A DNA stretch of 64,000 bases from Spizellomyces sp. 'palustris' (Eukaryota > Chytridiomycota > Chytridiomycetes > Spizellomycetales > Spizellomycetaceae). Shown piece by piece: positions 63,601 through 64,000 of the stretch. The stretch lies in the NCBI GenBank assembly GCA_006535965.1, contig QEAR01000073.1, forward strand, positions 37,408 to 101,407, read 5' to 3'. Made by a program: the position numbers and the translations under genes. A model generated the notes under the pieces. The model saw nothing but the letters and a program-made list of their open reading frames with translations. It did no database searches and had not been told where the DNA came from. Each line of letters begins with the position of its first letter. Within the stretch, counting starts at the first letter, position 1.

Positions 63601-63839
63601 GGTTTCACCCATGCTTTAGAAGCGGCAATCTGCGCCCCACCACCTCGCCCACCCCGAATTCCCCCGTCACGCCCACGGCTTGGCGTTGACGAAAATACAG
63701 AAGCAAATGCCATTTTGGCGCCTCTCGCATGGTCACCGACGGAGGCAGCCCCTCGAAATCGCGTCCTGGCACCTGAAGTCCCCCGAGCTTCTCCAGTTGC
63801 AGACAGTCTGGAGAAAACGCTCGAGTCATCCGCTGCCAT
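57666..63839 (-). CDS. SAC3/GANP-family mRNA export factor
   Basis: Large gene of many short introns, likely well over 1,500 aa. The N-terminus is disordered with RGG motifs (GIRGGRGGG, TRRGGRG). The SAC3/GANP core follows: ECEDMCPEYERHEREYQK, TQKQLKDIGVPPQMM, FIRDRTRAIRKDLTLQN, FERIARYHLMCSQRLCE, LMEFYDDLREEGKRMPNEAE, FRAYYLLHH. An FG-containing linker (FGFVNQQQ, GFFGQG, SSFGQQ) and a C-terminal GANP-like region follow (DGEWDCWAVVRHVTDALP, SGKDKG, FVYWSVPKLPRAELETR), ending DWGNFCT. SAC3/GANP scaffolds TREX-2, linking transcription to mRNA export at the nuclear pore. An upstream Met at 63890 is an alternative start. Not every exon was checked; a split into two genes is possible but less likely. 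Confidence 0.8.
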
Positions 63840-64000
63840 GACGATGGACAATCGGCTGCGAATTGAACAGCGGGAAGGACGATGTTCCAAACTTCATGTA
63901 CTGTACTGTAGTGTAGTGGCAATAACAAATGTCACACACAATACACCAATGTGGATTGAACCACTGGGCCTGGCGACAACCAGCCCGGAAAAGCTAACCA

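Overview
The window is nuclear DNA of a fungus, most likely a zoosporic (chytrid-type) one. The evidence is compact genes with many short GT-AG introns (usually 50-90 nt), fungal-type housekeeping proteins, and a few families that most fungi lack but flagellated lineages keep (a CAMSAP/Patronin protein with a CKK domain, an NSUN7-like protein). There is no sign of a plasmid, phage, CRISPR array or intact transposon. I found 27 protein-coding genes plus one weakly supported ORF; I re-read most exon junctions by eye. The assignment to chytrids is inference.

Layout. 0.2-3.1 kb: METTL21-like lysine methyltransferase, Sm-D3, an EF-hand protein. 3.6-8.0 kb: mitochondrial PPR protein, ABHD10-like hydrolase, NKAP splicing factor. 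8.6-11.8 kb: tandem-RGS protein and BSD-domain protein. 12.1-15.5 kb: ASF1 histone chaperone, STK16-like kinase, GyrI-like protein. 17.0-22.0 kb: a two-pass membrane sensor without output domain and a secreted type-B carboxylesterase, set in long gene-poor DNA with degenerate repeats. 23-31.2 kb: a small ubiquitin-like ORF, the large CAMSAP gene and METTL18/HPM1. 31.9-43.3 kb: SLX1, RPA49, NSUN7-like, UBE2K, CIAO1, COQ3. 43.4-56.1 kb: a WW protein, ASCC3/Slh1 helicase, GAPDH, acetate kinase. 56.2-63.8 kb: MOB4/phocein and a SAC3/GANP mRNA-export factor.

The genes are mostly unrelated core functions: splicing (Sm-D3, NKAP, WW protein), transcription and export (RPA49, ASF1, GANP), translation quality control (ASCC3), protein and RNA methylation (METTL21-like, METTL18, NSUN7-like), mitochondria (PPR, COQ3, ABHD10-like), Fe-S assembly (CIAO1), and carbon flow (GAPDH, acetate kinase). 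Seven divergent gene pairs have start codons only about 65-245 bp apart, so shared bidirectional promoters are the rule here.

The most interesting item is the CAMSAP gene. As spliced by eye it joins an EB1-type calponin-homology domain (a fold used by plus-end proteins) to a CAMSAP CH domain, a long acidic disordered middle, a coiled coil and a minus-end-binding CKK domain. Other points of interest are an NSUN7-like methyltransferase that has lost both catalytic cysteine motifs, the orphan sensor, and the bacterial-style GyrI-like protein.
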